This document shows, in pieces, positions 33,851 through 42,559 of a stretch of DNA of 64,000 bases (position 1 is the first letter of the stretch; every line of letters begins with the position of its first letter). Source of the DNA: Fibrobacter sp. (GTDB lineage: Bacteria; Fibrobacterota; Fibrobacteria; Fibrobacterales; Fibrobacteraceae). Location: assembly GCA_024399065.1 (NCBI GenBank), contig JAKSIB010000002.1, forward strand, positions 1-64,000, written 5' to 3'. The notes under the pieces are model-generated. The model saw only the letters and a list, made by a program, of their open reading frames with translations, did no database searches and had not been told where the DNA came from. The position numbers and the translations under genes are program-made.

Positions 33851-35638
33851 TTACTGTCTTGCAGCCAGTTCTTCAGGGGTTCTAGCCAAAATATCCCAGT
33901 CACCGCGCTTAATGATCTTGTAAGCATAGCCCTGTTCGGTCAAGAACAGCTGACGATTCATGGCAAATTCCTGTTCCTTGGAATCCTGGGTCACAATACT
34001 GTAGAAGTGAGCTGCACCGCCGTCCTGCTTCGGGCGAAGCACACGACCAAGACGCTGTGCTTCTTCCTGACGGCTACCGAAGGTACCGGAAATCTGGATC
34101 AGCACGTTTGCATCCGGAAGGTCGATAGCAAAGTTACCCACCTTGGAGACCATGAGATTCTTCTGGCTACCATCTCGGAAGGCGGCATAAAGTTTGTCAC
34201 GTTCCTTGTTGGGAGTCTTACCGGTAATCAGCGGAATGTCCAAAACCTTGGAAAGGTTTTCCAACTGTTCAATATACTGACCGATAATCAGCACACGGTC
34301 ATCCGGCTTGTCGTAGTACTTGAGCAAACGCTGGACAATGTCGGTCTTTTCGGGATTGGTACTGGCCAAGGTGATCTTGTCGCGGACAGGAGCCAAGGCA
34401 TACTTCATCTTCATTTCCGATTCCATGGGAATACGGATTTCGTTACAGTCGGCAGTTGCGATCCAGCCTTGGGCTTCGAGAATACGCCAAGGAATGTCGT
34501 ACTTCTTCGGGCCAATCAAGCTGAACACTTCTGTTTCCTTGTGGTCTTCACGAACCAAGGTGGCAGTAAGGCCCAAGCGACGGGTAGCCTGCATTTCAGT
34601 ACTCAGGCGGAACACCGGAGCCGGAAGCAAATGGACTTCGTCGTAAATCATCAGGCCCCACTTCTGCTGGCTGAACAGCGGGAAGTTGGAAAGTTCCTTC
34701 TTGACCTGTTCTTCGGTACCTTCTTCCAGGTCGATTTCAGACAAAGTCTCGTTCGGATTCTCAGACTTCTTGGCGCGCTTACGCTGGGTCAAAATCTGGT
34801 AGGTAGCCACAGTGACCGGACCGATTTCCTTGACTTCGCCGGAGTATTCCTTCACCATGTCGGGAGTCAAGTCGGTCTTGTCGCAAATTTCGCGAATCCA
34901 CTGGCGGGAGGCGGAAATATTCGGGGTAAGAATCAAGGTCTTAGTTTGTACCAAAGCCATGGTGGCAATGCCGATCACCGTCTTACCGGAACCGCAAGGC
35001 AACACGATCACGCCGGAACCGCCCTTTTCAGAACCGCTGGCGTAGAAGATTTGAGCAGCTTCCTTCTGGTAATCACGGAGCTTGAATTCCTTGCCGCTGA
35101 GCATGGTATCGCGGAGCTTGATAGGCAGGGGATCGCCTACGGTATAACCAGCCAAGTCTTCCACCGGGAAGCCTGCGTTGGTGAGAGCCATCTTCAAATG
35201 GCCACGACGTTCCGGATCCACCACAGCGTGGGTATCATCGATGAATTCAAGAACGAAAGGTTCTACTTCGCGAAGCTTGCAGATTTCCGTGAACATGAAC
35301 TTGTCATCGGATTCGATGAGCAAACGATCACCATCTTTCTTGAGGCGCAGCAAGCCATAGCGGGACATGTAGTCTTCCACTTCGGTAATCACCGTCTGCG
35401 GAATAGGATAGCGGCTCTGGCTATCGAGACGTTCAAGAACTTCCTTGGCTCTGAGGCCAGTTGCTGCAGCATTCCACAAGCTCAAGTGGCTGATCTTGTA
35501 AGTGTGCAAGTGTTCCGGGCTCTTCACCAGTTCGGTAAAGGGGGCAATTGCATCACGTGCTGCTTCGTAAGTGGGGGCATCAACCTCCACCATAATTTCC
35601 ATGTTACTTTGAACAATAATAGCGCCATTCGGATTCAT
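33851..35638 (-). CDS. XPB/ERCC3-type DNA helicase
   Basis: Superfamily 2 helicase of 595 residues resembling the eukaryotic repair/transcription helicase XPB. The N-terminal domain (about 1-180; VDAPTYEAARDAIAPFTELVKS) is followed by the helicase core: motif I PCGSGKTVIG, motif Ia LTPN, motif II DEVH in MIYDEVHLLPAPVFR, the XPB-specific RED motif in TATLVREDHKE, motif IV IIGQYIEQL, motif V and motif VI QRLGRVLRPK. The RED motif separates XPB from other SF2 helicases. A nuclease partner (Bax1) is not adjacent. Bacterial XPB proteins are known but patchily distributed. Confidence 0.92.
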   Translation of the reverse strand: MNPNGAIIVQSNMEIMVEVDAPTYEAARDAIAPFTELVKSPEHLHTYKISHLSLWNAAATGLRAKEVLERLDSQSRYPIPQTVITEVEDYMSRYGLLRLKKDGDRLLIESDDKFMFTEICKLREVEPFVLEFIDDTHAVVDPERRGHLKMALTNAGFPVEDLAGYTVGDPLPIKLRDTMLSGKEFKLRDYQKEAAQIFYASGSEKGGSGVIVLPCGSGKTVIGIATMALVQTKTLILTPNISASRQWIREICDKTDLTPDMVKEYSGEVKEIGPVTVATYQILTQRKRAKKSENPNETLSEIDLEEGTEEQVKKELSNFPLFSQQKWGLMIYDEVHLLPAPVFRLSTEMQATRRLGLTATLVREDHKETEVFSLIGPKKYDIPWRILEAQGWIATADCNEIRIPMESEMKMKYALAPVRDKITLASTNPEKTDIVQRLLKYYDKPDDRVLIIGQYIEQLENLSKVLDIPLITGKTPNKERDKLYAAFRDGSQKNLMVSKVGNFAIDLPDANVLIQISGTFGSRQEEAQRLGRVLRPKQDGGAAHFYSIVTQDSKEQEFAMNRQLFLTEQGYAYKIIKRGDWDILARTPEELAARQ

Positions 35639-35765
35639 AGGGCGCCAAATTTAATAAAATCCAAAAAACGTGGCAAGATAAGCTGTTCGAAGCCAATGAA
35701 AGAGAATTAAAACATCTCATTTACCTTTTTTATTATATCTTTATGATGTAAAAAAAGAGGTTTTT

Positions 35766-36653
35766 TTGAGCCAGTTAAACATTAATGGAAAAACCGAATC
35801 TCTCTGTATTTTCGGTAATCCGATTGGACACAGTAAATCACCTTTGATGCACAACGCCCTTTTTGAGTCCTTGGGCATTAATGCGGTGTATCACCCCCAT
35901 GCTCCAGAGCCGGAAAACCTGGCCGACGCCATCAAGGGTTTCCGAGTTCTCAAGTACCGCGGGGCTAACGTCACCATTCCCTACAAGACCCCAGTCATGG
36001 ACCTGGTTGACGAAGTTTCTGAAATTTCAAAGTTCACGGGCAGCGTAAATACGCTCTACTGGAAAGACGGTATCGTAGGTGGCACCCTTTGTGGCACCAC
36101 AACCGACCCCTACGGATGTATCCGCAACCTGGAAGAATTCGGGGTTCATCCCGAAAATACCTCCGTGGCCCTGCTGGGTAACGGCGGTGCAGCCAAGGCT
36201 ATCGCTTTCACTTTGGTGGAACGTAACAACGAGCTGACCATTGTATGCCGCACCAAGGAAAAAGGTCAGGCACTGGCAGACGGATTGAACAAGGCTTTCG
36301 CAGGAAAGGCTCCCACCGTCCAGGTGGTCACTTTCGCTGAATTCGCAAAGGTTTCTCCCAACATCAAGTTGATCATCAATGCAACCTCCGTGGGTATGAC
36401 TCCCAACGTAGATGAATCTCCGCTGACTGAAGCTGACCTGACTGCTGGCCAGGCCGTATGCGACATCGTGTACACTCCCCGCATGACCAAGCTTCTGCAG
36501 ATGGCAGAAGCCAAGGGTTGCAAGATTGTCACCGGCGAAGGAATGCTGGTACACCAGGGTATTGAAAGTTTCCGCAAGTGGTTCCCCGAGGAAACCAAGA
36601 ACAAGACTAACGACGAACTCGCCGCTATTATGCGCAAAGGAATGCAAGGTTAA
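35766..36653 (+). CDS. aroE: Shikimate dehydrogenase
   Basis: Reduces 3-dehydroshikimate to shikimate with NADPH in the chorismate pathway. The 295-residue protein has the substrate-binding segment IFGNPIGHSKSPLMHNALF, the catalytic Lys in GANVTIPYK, the NADP site LLGNGGAAKAIAF and DIVYTPRMTKLL. The start codon is TTG at 35766, preceded by AGAGG; no ATG is available before the conserved core. First gene of a tight run with aroK/aroB three bases downstream. Divergent from the XPB gene. Confidence 0.96.
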   Translation: MSQLNINGKTESLCIFGNPIGHSKSPLMHNALFESLGINAVYHPHAPEPENLADAIKGFRVLKYRGANVTIPYKTPVMDLVDEVSEISKFTGSVNTLYWKDGIVGGTLCGTTTDPYGCIRNLEEFGVHPENTSVALLGNGGAAKAIAFTLVERNNELTIVCRTKEKGQALADGLNKAFAGKAPTVQVVTFAEFAKVSPNIKLIINATSVGMTPNVDESPLTEADLTAGQAVCDIVYTPRMTKLLQMAEAKGCKIVTGEGMLVHQGIESFRKWFPEETKNKTNDELAAIMRKGMQG

Positions 36654-36655
36654 TT

Positions 36656-38266
36656 ATGAATAAGCACATCTTTTTCACAGGTTTCATGGCCAGCGGAAAG
36701 TCCCGCACCGGCCGCGCCCTTGCAGAACGTTTGAACCGCCCTTACGTTGATACCGACGCAGTTATCGTTGAACGCGCAGGCAAGACCATCAGCGAAATTT
36801 TTGAACAGGACGGCGAAGCCAAGTTCCGCGAAATGGAACGCGACGTGGTCGCAGAGTTTGCGGCCAAGGCCGAGCCCCATATCATTTCCTTGGGCGGCGG
36901 CGCACTGACTCAGCCGGCCAACCTGAAGGTCATCCGCGAAAACGGCACCATCATCCGCCTCTGGGCAAAGCCCGAAGTTCTTTCCGAACGCATCGGTCGC
37001 AAGAACACCCGTCCGCTTCTCGCAAATCTCAGCGACGAAGAACGCCTTGCAAAGATCAAGCAGATGCTGAAGGACCGCGAACCCAACTACGCTAACGCAG
37101 ACTTCAGCGTAGAAAGTTCCAACGAGTTCTCCGAAGACCACGTTATCGAAAAGATTCTCCACATTATGCGCTTCTGGGAGAACCACGCTCTGGACGTTCT
37201 GCCCAGCAGCGGCGGCAAGTATCCCATCTTTATCGGCAAGAACATTATCCAGGATGTTGGCGTTCTGCTGGAATGCCTCAAGCTCTCCCCCAGCCATGAA
37301 TTCCTGGTCTGCACCGACACCAATATTGCAAAGGCGCAGAACCGCACCTTGTTCGAATTGAAGAACCAGGCCGGCCGTTGCCCCATCTTCAAGTTCCAGG
37401 CAGGCGAACGCAACAAGACCTTGCACAACTTGAACCAGCTTTACAGTTTCATGCTTCATCGCGGCTACACCCGTAAGAGCTGTCTTCTGCAGTTCAGCGG
37501 TGGCGTCGTAGGTGACATGGCAGGCTTTGGCGCCGCAACCTACCAGCGCGGCATTCCCTTTATCCAGTTCCCCACCACCCTTCTTTCTATGGTGGACAGT
37601 TCCGTTGGCGGTAAGGTTGCCGTAAACCACCCCGAAGGCAAGAACATGATCGGCGCCTTCTACCAGCCTCACGCAGTGGTTGTAGACGTTGATGTTCTCA
37701 GCACCTTGCCTGAAACCGAATACCTGGCAGGCCTCGCCGAAATCGTGAAATACGGCGTGATTTACGATGAAGAATTCTTCCGCTACATGGAAGAACACGT
37801 GGAACAAATCAAGAACCACGATCTGGAAGTCCTTAAGCACCTGATCTACCGCAGCTGCGCCATCAAGGCAGAAGTGGTGGGCATCGACGAAAAGGAAGCC
37901 GGACTTCGCGCTATTTTGAACTACGGTCATACATTCGGTCACGCCATCGAAAACCTGACCCACTATGAAAAGTTCACCCACGGCATCGCCGTTTCTCTCG
38001 GTATGCGTGTGGCAGCCCGCGCCGCAGTTCTCCTGAACAAGATGACTGCAGAAGCAGAAGCCCGCCAGAACAAGTTGCTGGACGACCTTGGATTCCCCAA
38101 GACTTACGACATCGATGTGGAAGCCGCATGGGACGCCATGGCCGTCGACAAGAAGGCGGAAAAGGGCACTCGAGTTTATATTCTCCCCACCAAGATTGGT
38201 GCGGTAGAAAAGGTTTGCAACATCGACAAGAACATTGTTGCAGAATCTTGGAAGGCTATTAAGTAA
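36656..38266 (+). CDS. aroKB: Fused shikimate kinase / 3-dehydroquinate synthase
   Basis: Two steps of the shikimate pathway on one chain of 536 residues. Residues about 1-170 are shikimate kinase: P-loop GFMASGKSRTGR, DTDAVIVERAGKTISEIF, GGGALTQP and the RPLL lid. Residues about 180-536 are 3-dehydroquinate synthase: FQAGERNKTL, FSGGVVGDMAGFGAATYQRGI-type NAD loop, PTTLLSMVDSSVGGK, GAFYQP, and the zinc ligands in NYGHTFGHAIE. The bacterial genes are usually separate neighbours; here they are joined without a stop. Directly follows aroE. Confidence 0.96.
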   Translation: MNKHIFFTGFMASGKSRTGRALAERLNRPYVDTDAVIVERAGKTISEIFEQDGEAKFREMERDVVAEFAAKAEPHIISLGGGALTQPANLKVIRENGTIIRLWAKPEVLSERIGRKNTRPLLANLSDEERLAKIKQMLKDREPNYANADFSVESSNEFSEDHVIEKILHIMRFWENHALDVLPSSGGKYPIFIGKNIIQDVGVLLECLKLSPSHEFLVCTDTNIAKAQNRTLFELKNQAGRCPIFKFQAGERNKTLHNLNQLYSFMLHRGYTRKSCLLQFSGGVVGDMAGFGAATYQRGIPFIQFPTTLLSMVDSSVGGKVAVNHPEGKNMIGAFYQPHAVVVDVDVLSTLPETEYLAGLAEIVKYGVIYDEEFFRYMEEHVEQIKNHDLEVLKHLIYRSCAIKAEVVGIDEKEAGLRAILNYGHTFGHAIENLTHYEKFTHGIAVSLGMRVAARAAVLLNKMTAEAEARQNKLLDDLGFPKTYDIDVEAAWDAMAVDKKAEKGTRVYILPTKIGAVEKVCNIDKNIVAESWKAIK

Positions 38267-38275
38267 GAGGTTTAT

Positions 38276-39259
38276 ATGAGTATTCTAGTTACCGGTGGTA
38301 CGGGCGCATTAGGGTTCCATATTCTCTCCAGTCTGAAAGGTACTTCTCACGACCTTTACAGCTTCAGTGATGAACAACCCCAGCCCTGGCAAAAGGTCGA
38401 TGGCGTTCAGTACTTGAACGGAGACCTGTTGAATTTCAAGGACGTGTTGGAAATGCTCCAGCAGGTGAGTCCCACCCACATCTATCATCTGGCAAGTCAG
38501 TCCTCTGTGGGCCTCAGCTACAAGAAGCCTTACGAAACACTGAACATCAACTTGCTAGGTACACAGAACCTTCTGGAAGCCGTACGCCAGGTTTGCCCCA
38601 AGGCAAAGGTGATGCTCCTGAGCTCCAGTGAAATCTACGGTCGAACCGAGCGCAACCTGACTTATCTTCACAAGGAATCTGACCAACCCAACCCCATGAC
38701 ACCCTATGCAACATCAAAGGCATGCATGGAACTATTGGGCAACCAGTTCCGTAACGCACATGGCTTGCACGTTGTATTCGTGCGTCCCTTCTACTTTACC
38801 GGGCCTCACCACAGCCGCCGTTTTGTAATTCCTTCCATTGCCTATCAGCTGGTGAAAATCAAGCACTACGGCACCGAACCGGTCATCTACTCCGGAAGCC
38901 TTGACGTAAGCCGCGACATCGTGGACGTTCGCGACGTGGCACGTGGTATGATCCAGCTTTTGAACCAGGCAGAATCCGGCGAAGTGTACAACATTTGCTG
39001 CGGTAAGTCCTACACCATCCGCGAAGTCGTGGAAATGATGGTAGACATCGCCGACGTGAACGTAGACTTCCGTTTTGACCCGGGTTATGAACGCCGCAAC
39101 GAAATTCCCCTGCTCATCGGTGACCCCACCAAGGTAATGGACACTGGTTGGAAACCCATGATCAGCATGGAAGACAGCCTTACCGACTTGTTCAACGAAA
39201 TGGTTCTGCGCCGCCGCATCGAATTGAAGATGGGCATGGGCAAAGATCTGAGACTTTAG
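38276..39259 (+). CDS. NAD-dependent epimerase/dehydratase (GDP-4-keto-6-deoxymannose reductase-like)
   Basis: Extended short-chain dehydrogenase of 327 residues acting on nucleotide sugars. The nucleotide loop is VTGGTGALGFHIL; the catalytic Ser-Tyr-Lys set lies in LSSSEIYG and TPYATSKACMELL; RPFYFTGPHHSRRF and SRDIVDVRDVARGMI are family motifs. The layout fits GDP-D-rhamnose/GDP-fucose pathway reductases (Rmd type), but the substrate cannot be fixed from sequence. It lies ten bases after aroKB and may serve glycan synthesis with the glycosyltransferase at 41073. Confidence 0.85.
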   Translation: MSILVTGGTGALGFHILSSLKGTSHDLYSFSDEQPQPWQKVDGVQYLNGDLLNFKDVLEMLQQVSPTHIYHLASQSSVGLSYKKPYETLNINLLGTQNLLEAVRQVCPKAKVMLLSSSEIYGRTERNLTYLHKESDQPNPMTPYATSKACMELLGNQFRNAHGLHVVFVRPFYFTGPHHSRRFVIPSIAYQLVKIKHYGTEPVIYSGSLDVSRDIVDVRDVARGMIQLLNQAESGEVYNICCGKSYTIREVVEMMVDIADVNVDFRFDPGYERRNEIPLLIGDPTKVMDTGWKPMISMEDSLTDLFNEMVLRRRIELKMGMGKDLRL

Positions 39260-39278
39260 AATTTCGTACATTAAGAAG

Positions 39279-40322
39279 ATGGTTAAAAGTCTCTACACAT
39301 CTATCTTGGCAATCCTTGTGGCTGCAGGCGTCGCTTTCGCAGCCGATGTTACTGCACCCAAGGGAAACGTCCGCGGTACCACAGTGGACGATTTTATGCC
39401 GCACCAAAATTCCGCCAAGGAATTCAACGAAACGTGGAACTACCAGTTTGTCTTTGACAATGGTACCCGAGCCTACGTTGGTTATTCCACCCTCTACGTT
39501 CCCAGTTCCGGCAAGAAGGTCGCTTGCGAACTTTCCTTCTGGAATTTCAAGGGCAAGAGCTATACCGTCGGTCGCCAATATCCGCCGGAACGCCTCGTCG
39601 CCGACAAGGCCAAGGCAACCATCGATATCAAGGGCGAATACAAGATGGAAAACAAGCCGGGCAAAGGACATCGCGTTTACTTCACTGCCGACAAGAACGG
39701 AAGCTTCTTCCTGGATTTGACCTTTGATTCAGCAGAAAACGGCAAGGTTCCCGGCGACGGCATTTGGAAGATTGGAAACGAAAAATTCGGTCAGTACATC
39801 CACATTCCCTACGGTCGTGTCTCCGGCAGAATCGCCTACAACGACGATACTTTGACCGTGAAGGGCTACGCCTATATGGACCAGGCCTGGCAAACCGTTC
39901 AGGCAACTGACTTGGCTGCACGAGTAATCAACTTCAGTTCCAATGCAAGAAGTCCGCTTTACGCAGGCCGTATGTTCATCACTCCCGAAGGCAAGTACGC
40001 TGGCTACGCTCTCTATAACGGTGGCGAAGGCTACAAGGTCGCCATGCCCAAGGAAATCAAGGACGGCGAACAAGTTTATACAGGAAAGAAATTCTCCAAG
40101 GGCGATTTGGAAATCTCTTGGAACGATGAATCAATTCCCGCACTGAAATTCAACACCGCAAAGCCTTTCCAGAAGGCAAGTTTCTTGGACAAGATTGACA
40201 GCTGGTTTGCAAAGAAAGCAATCAAGCTTGCCACTGGCGGCGAAATCATGTTCTACCGTGGACGCAGCGAAGGCAGCAGCGGAAAGAAAATTGACTGGTG
40301 TGTTACTGGAGTTAAGGATTAA
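39279..40322 (+). CDS. Exported lipocalin-like (CrtC/Svf1-like) protein
   Basis: A 347-residue exported protein (signal peptide ending near GVAFA). The middle is beta-rich with WNYQFVFDNGTRAYVGYSTL, HIPYGRVSGRIAYNDD and VKGYAYMDQAWQT, followed by LAARVINF. This G-x-x-YxD-x-W pattern recalls the double lipocalin fold of AttH/CrtC/Svf1 proteins, which bind or hydrate lipid-like molecules. The assignment is by pattern only. It ends in an overlap (TAATG) with hisA. Why an exported protein sits in an amino-acid operon is unclear. Confidence 0.5.
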   Translation: MVKSLYTSILAILVAAGVAFAADVTAPKGNVRGTTVDDFMPHQNSAKEFNETWNYQFVFDNGTRAYVGYSTLYVPSSGKKVACELSFWNFKGKSYTVGRQYPPERLVADKAKATIDIKGEYKMENKPGKGHRVYFTADKNGSFFLDLTFDSAENGKVPGDGIWKIGNEKFGQYIHIPYGRVSGRIAYNDDTLTVKGYAYMDQAWQTVQATDLAARVINFSSNARSPLYAGRMFITPEGKYAGYALYNGGEGYKVAMPKEIKDGEQVYTGKKFSKGDLEISWNDESIPALKFNTAKPFQKASFLDKIDSWFAKKAIKLATGGEIMFYRGRSEGSSGKKIDWCVTGVKD

Positions 40323-41101
40323 TGACAAAGTTTCGTCCGTGCATCGACCTGCATGATGGAAAGGTCAAACAGATCGTAGGCAGTTCCCTGAGCGATTCTG
40401 GAGCTGGCCTCAAGACCAATTTTGAAACGGACCGTTCTCCCGCATGGTTCGCAGAACTTTATAAGAAAGACGGCATTACTGGCGGTCACGTGATTATGCT
40501 GGGCAAAGGCAACGAAGCCGCAGCAAAGGCTGCCCTCGCCGCCTACCCTAATGGCCTGCAGATCGGTGGTGGCATCAATGCCGAAAACGCCAAGGAATAT
40601 CTGGACGCAGGCGCAAGCCATGTGATTGTGACCAGCTGGATTTTTCCGGATGGCAAACTGGATCGCGAACGCCTCGCCGCCCTCGTAAACGTTGTAGGTA
40701 AGGAACATTTGGTTTTGGACCTTAGCTGCAAACGCACCGGTGTCGATGCCAACGGCAACCCCACCTGGAATATCGCAACAAACCGCTGGCAAACTTTGAT
40801 CGACATCCAGATTACCCCGGCAACGCTCCGAGACCTGGCGGAAAGCTGCGACGAATTCTTGATTCACGCCGCAGACGTGGAGGGAAAGCAGCAGGGCATG
40901 GACGACGACTTGATTCGTTTCCTGGCAGAAAACAGCCCCATTCCTGCAACCTACGCTGGCGGCGCCAAGTCTCTTGAAGATTTGGTACACTGCAAAGAAA
41001 TTTCTAACGGAAAGATTGACCTCACCATCGGAAGTGCATTGGACCTTTTTGGTGGCAAAGGAGTGAAGTACGATGACTGCGTCAAATTCAACAAAGCTTA
41101 A
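40322..41101 (+). CDS. hisA: Eukaryotic-type phosphoribosylformimino-AICAR-P isomerase
   Basis: Fourth step of histidine synthesis (ProFAR to PRFAR). The 259-residue TIM barrel resembles the fungal/plant enzyme (yeast HIS6) far more than common bacterial HisA: CIDLHDGKVKQIVG, KTNFETD, HVIMLG, LQIGGGIN, SHVIVTSWIFPDG, LVLDLSCKRT, TNRWQTL, EFLIHAADVEG, TYAGGAKSLEDL, DLTIGSALDLFGG. The DLH and AADVEG segments are diagnostic. It overlaps the gene before by one base and the one after by 29. No other his gene is in the window. Confidence 0.93.
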   Translation: MTKFRPCIDLHDGKVKQIVGSSLSDSGAGLKTNFETDRSPAWFAELYKKDGITGGHVIMLGKGNEAAAKAALAAYPNGLQIGGGINAENAKEYLDAGASHVIVTSWIFPDGKLDRERLAALVNVVGKEHLVLDLSCKRTGVDANGNPTWNIATNRWQTLIDIQITPATLRDLAESCDEFLIHAADVEGKQQGMDDDLIRFLAENSPIPATYAGGAKSLEDLVHCKEISNGKIDLTIGSALDLFGGKGVKYDDCVKFNKA

Positions 41102-42518
41102 GGCTACAGACAAGCTGGACACTCGTCCAGGCATTTTTGGACGCACTGTCACCAGCACGTTCCGCAAAAGTTTTGGCATCAAGCACAAGCCACCAGGAAA
41201 CATTCGTACCTGCTGGATTCCGCCTATTGTTTTCGGCTCCGCCCTCATCAATATTCCGAAATTGTTGAAGCTCCGTTCCTACCTGAAAAAGGAACGCAAG
41301 GCTCGCCTTGCAAAAGATCCTAACGACATTAGCGTCCTTTACTACTCTGACAATCTGGACGAAACCAACGGTATTGCAAATAACCTCCGCAACGTGATTC
41401 CCTACATGCGCGCCCACGGCTTGAAGGCCGGTCTCATGGGAAGCGCATTCAACACCCGCCCCTGCGGTGTTGTGGAAAACGGCTACTGCATTTTGCTGCC
41501 CCGTATGTTCAGCATGGAACAGCTGGGTTACGCCAACAGCGAACTGGCCATTCCCCGCGTAAGCCCGGTGCTCCGTTTGCTGAAGCGTTATCCCGTAGAC
41601 ATTATCGAACTTGAAACCCCCAGCCCTGGCGCATGGCTTATCGCCCTCTGCGGAAAGCTCGCTGGCATCAAGGTCATGAGCCATTACCGCACCGACGTTC
41701 CCCAGTACACAAGAACTTTGGTGAAGGCCAAGTGGATGCACTTCTATGTGCTCAAGCTGATGCAGATTTTCTACTGGATGGCACGTCCGGTAATCAGTCC
41801 CTGCGACGACTATTCCAACGCCCTCATTAACGAATTGAAGGTGCCGGAAAATCAAGTACGTCTGATGCCTCGCGGCCTCCCCCTAGAACGATTCCAGGCA
41901 TCGATGCGTGGGCAGGGTACTTGGGAAAAGTTCGGCTGCACCCGCGAACAGCGCCCGGTACGATTCTCCTTCATTGGACGAATTTCCAAGGAAAAGAATC
42001 TGGAATTCCTGAACCGTGTCTGGAAGAAATTTGCAGCTAAGCATAACGACGTAGAATTAATGTACGTAGGCTACGGCTGGTACCTTGACGAAATCAAGGC
42101 TGAATTTGCCAAGAGCGACGTGAAGGACAGCGTGAATTTCGCAGGTGAACAAGGTGGCGACACTTTGGCCGGTCTCTACGCCGACTCCGACTTTTTCCTG
42201 TTCCCCAGCACTACGGACACCTTCGGCAACGTGGTGGTGGAAGCCATGTCTACAGGCACTCCCGCCATCGTCAGCAACTATGGCGGTCCCCGCAATATCG
42301 TGGACAGCGAAAAGCATGGCATGATTCTTCCCATCGACGAAGAAAAGTGGCTGCAAGCTCTGGAAAATTGCCGCAAGATGAAGCTGGAAAATGCAGAAGC
42401 CTACGAACAGATGCGTAAGGATTGTCAGATCCGTAGCACCCGCTACACTCTGGAAAATTCCAGCAAGTCCCAGTTCGAATATTTCCGAAAAGTCGCAAAG
42501 GAATACTACAAGGTATAG
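41073..42518 (+). CDS. Family 4 glycosyltransferase
   Basis: Retaining GT-B enzyme of 481 residues. The N-terminal half holds the acceptor side (DNLDETNGIANNLRNVIPYMRAHG, IIELETPSPGAWLIALCGKLAG, SHYRTDVPQYTR). The C-terminal half has the donor signature FIGRISKEKNLEFL, LMYVGYG and the E-x7-E motif in TDTFGNVVVEAMSTGTPAIVS. The pattern SHYRTDVP is reminiscent of glycolipid mannosyl- or glucosyltransferases. It starts inside hisA (29-base overlap), so is probably coupled to it. Acceptor and sugar unknown. Confidence 0.9.
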   Translation: MTASNSTKLKATDKLDTRPGIFGRTVTSTFRKSFGIKHKPPGNIRTCWIPPIVFGSALINIPKLLKLRSYLKKERKARLAKDPNDISVLYYSDNLDETNGIANNLRNVIPYMRAHGLKAGLMGSAFNTRPCGVVENGYCILLPRMFSMEQLGYANSELAIPRVSPVLRLLKRYPVDIIELETPSPGAWLIALCGKLAGIKVMSHYRTDVPQYTRTLVKAKWMHFYVLKLMQIFYWMARPVISPCDDYSNALINELKVPENQVRLMPRGLPLERFQASMRGQGTWEKFGCTREQRPVRFSFIGRISKEKNLEFLNRVWKKFAAKHNDVELMYVGYGWYLDEIKAEFAKSDVKDSVNFAGEQGGDTLAGLYADSDFFLFPSTTDTFGNVVVEAMSTGTPAIVSNYGGPRNIVDSEKHGMILPIDEEKWLQALENCRKMKLENAEAYEQMRKDCQIRSTRYTLENSSKSQFEYFRKVAKEYYKV

Positions 42519-42522
42519 GCAC

Positions 42523-42550
42523 GAGGTTCGAGGCTCGAGGTTCGAGGCTC
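42523..42550. repeat. Four-unit GAGGTTC/GAGGCTC heptad repeat
   Basis: Alternating GAGGTTC, GAGGCTC, GAGGTTC, GAGGCTC fill the gap between the glycosyltransferase stop and the mutY start. A two-unit relative lies at 7787-7800. The mutY ribosome-binding region falls inside or next to it. Confidence 0.85.
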
Positions 42551-42559
42551 CAGTCATAG

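Noticed and set aside
34007-35710. 567-codon open frame opposite the XPB helicase
   Set aside because: Shadow of a conserved gene on the other strand; no recognisable domain or ribosome-binding site.
36650-37981. 443-codon open frame opposite the aroK/aroB fusion
   Set aside because: Antisense to a gene with complete catalytic motifs; no support of its own.
42523-42550. CRISPR array
   Set aside because: The repeat units are seven bases, directly adjacent and without spacers; no cas gene is in the window.
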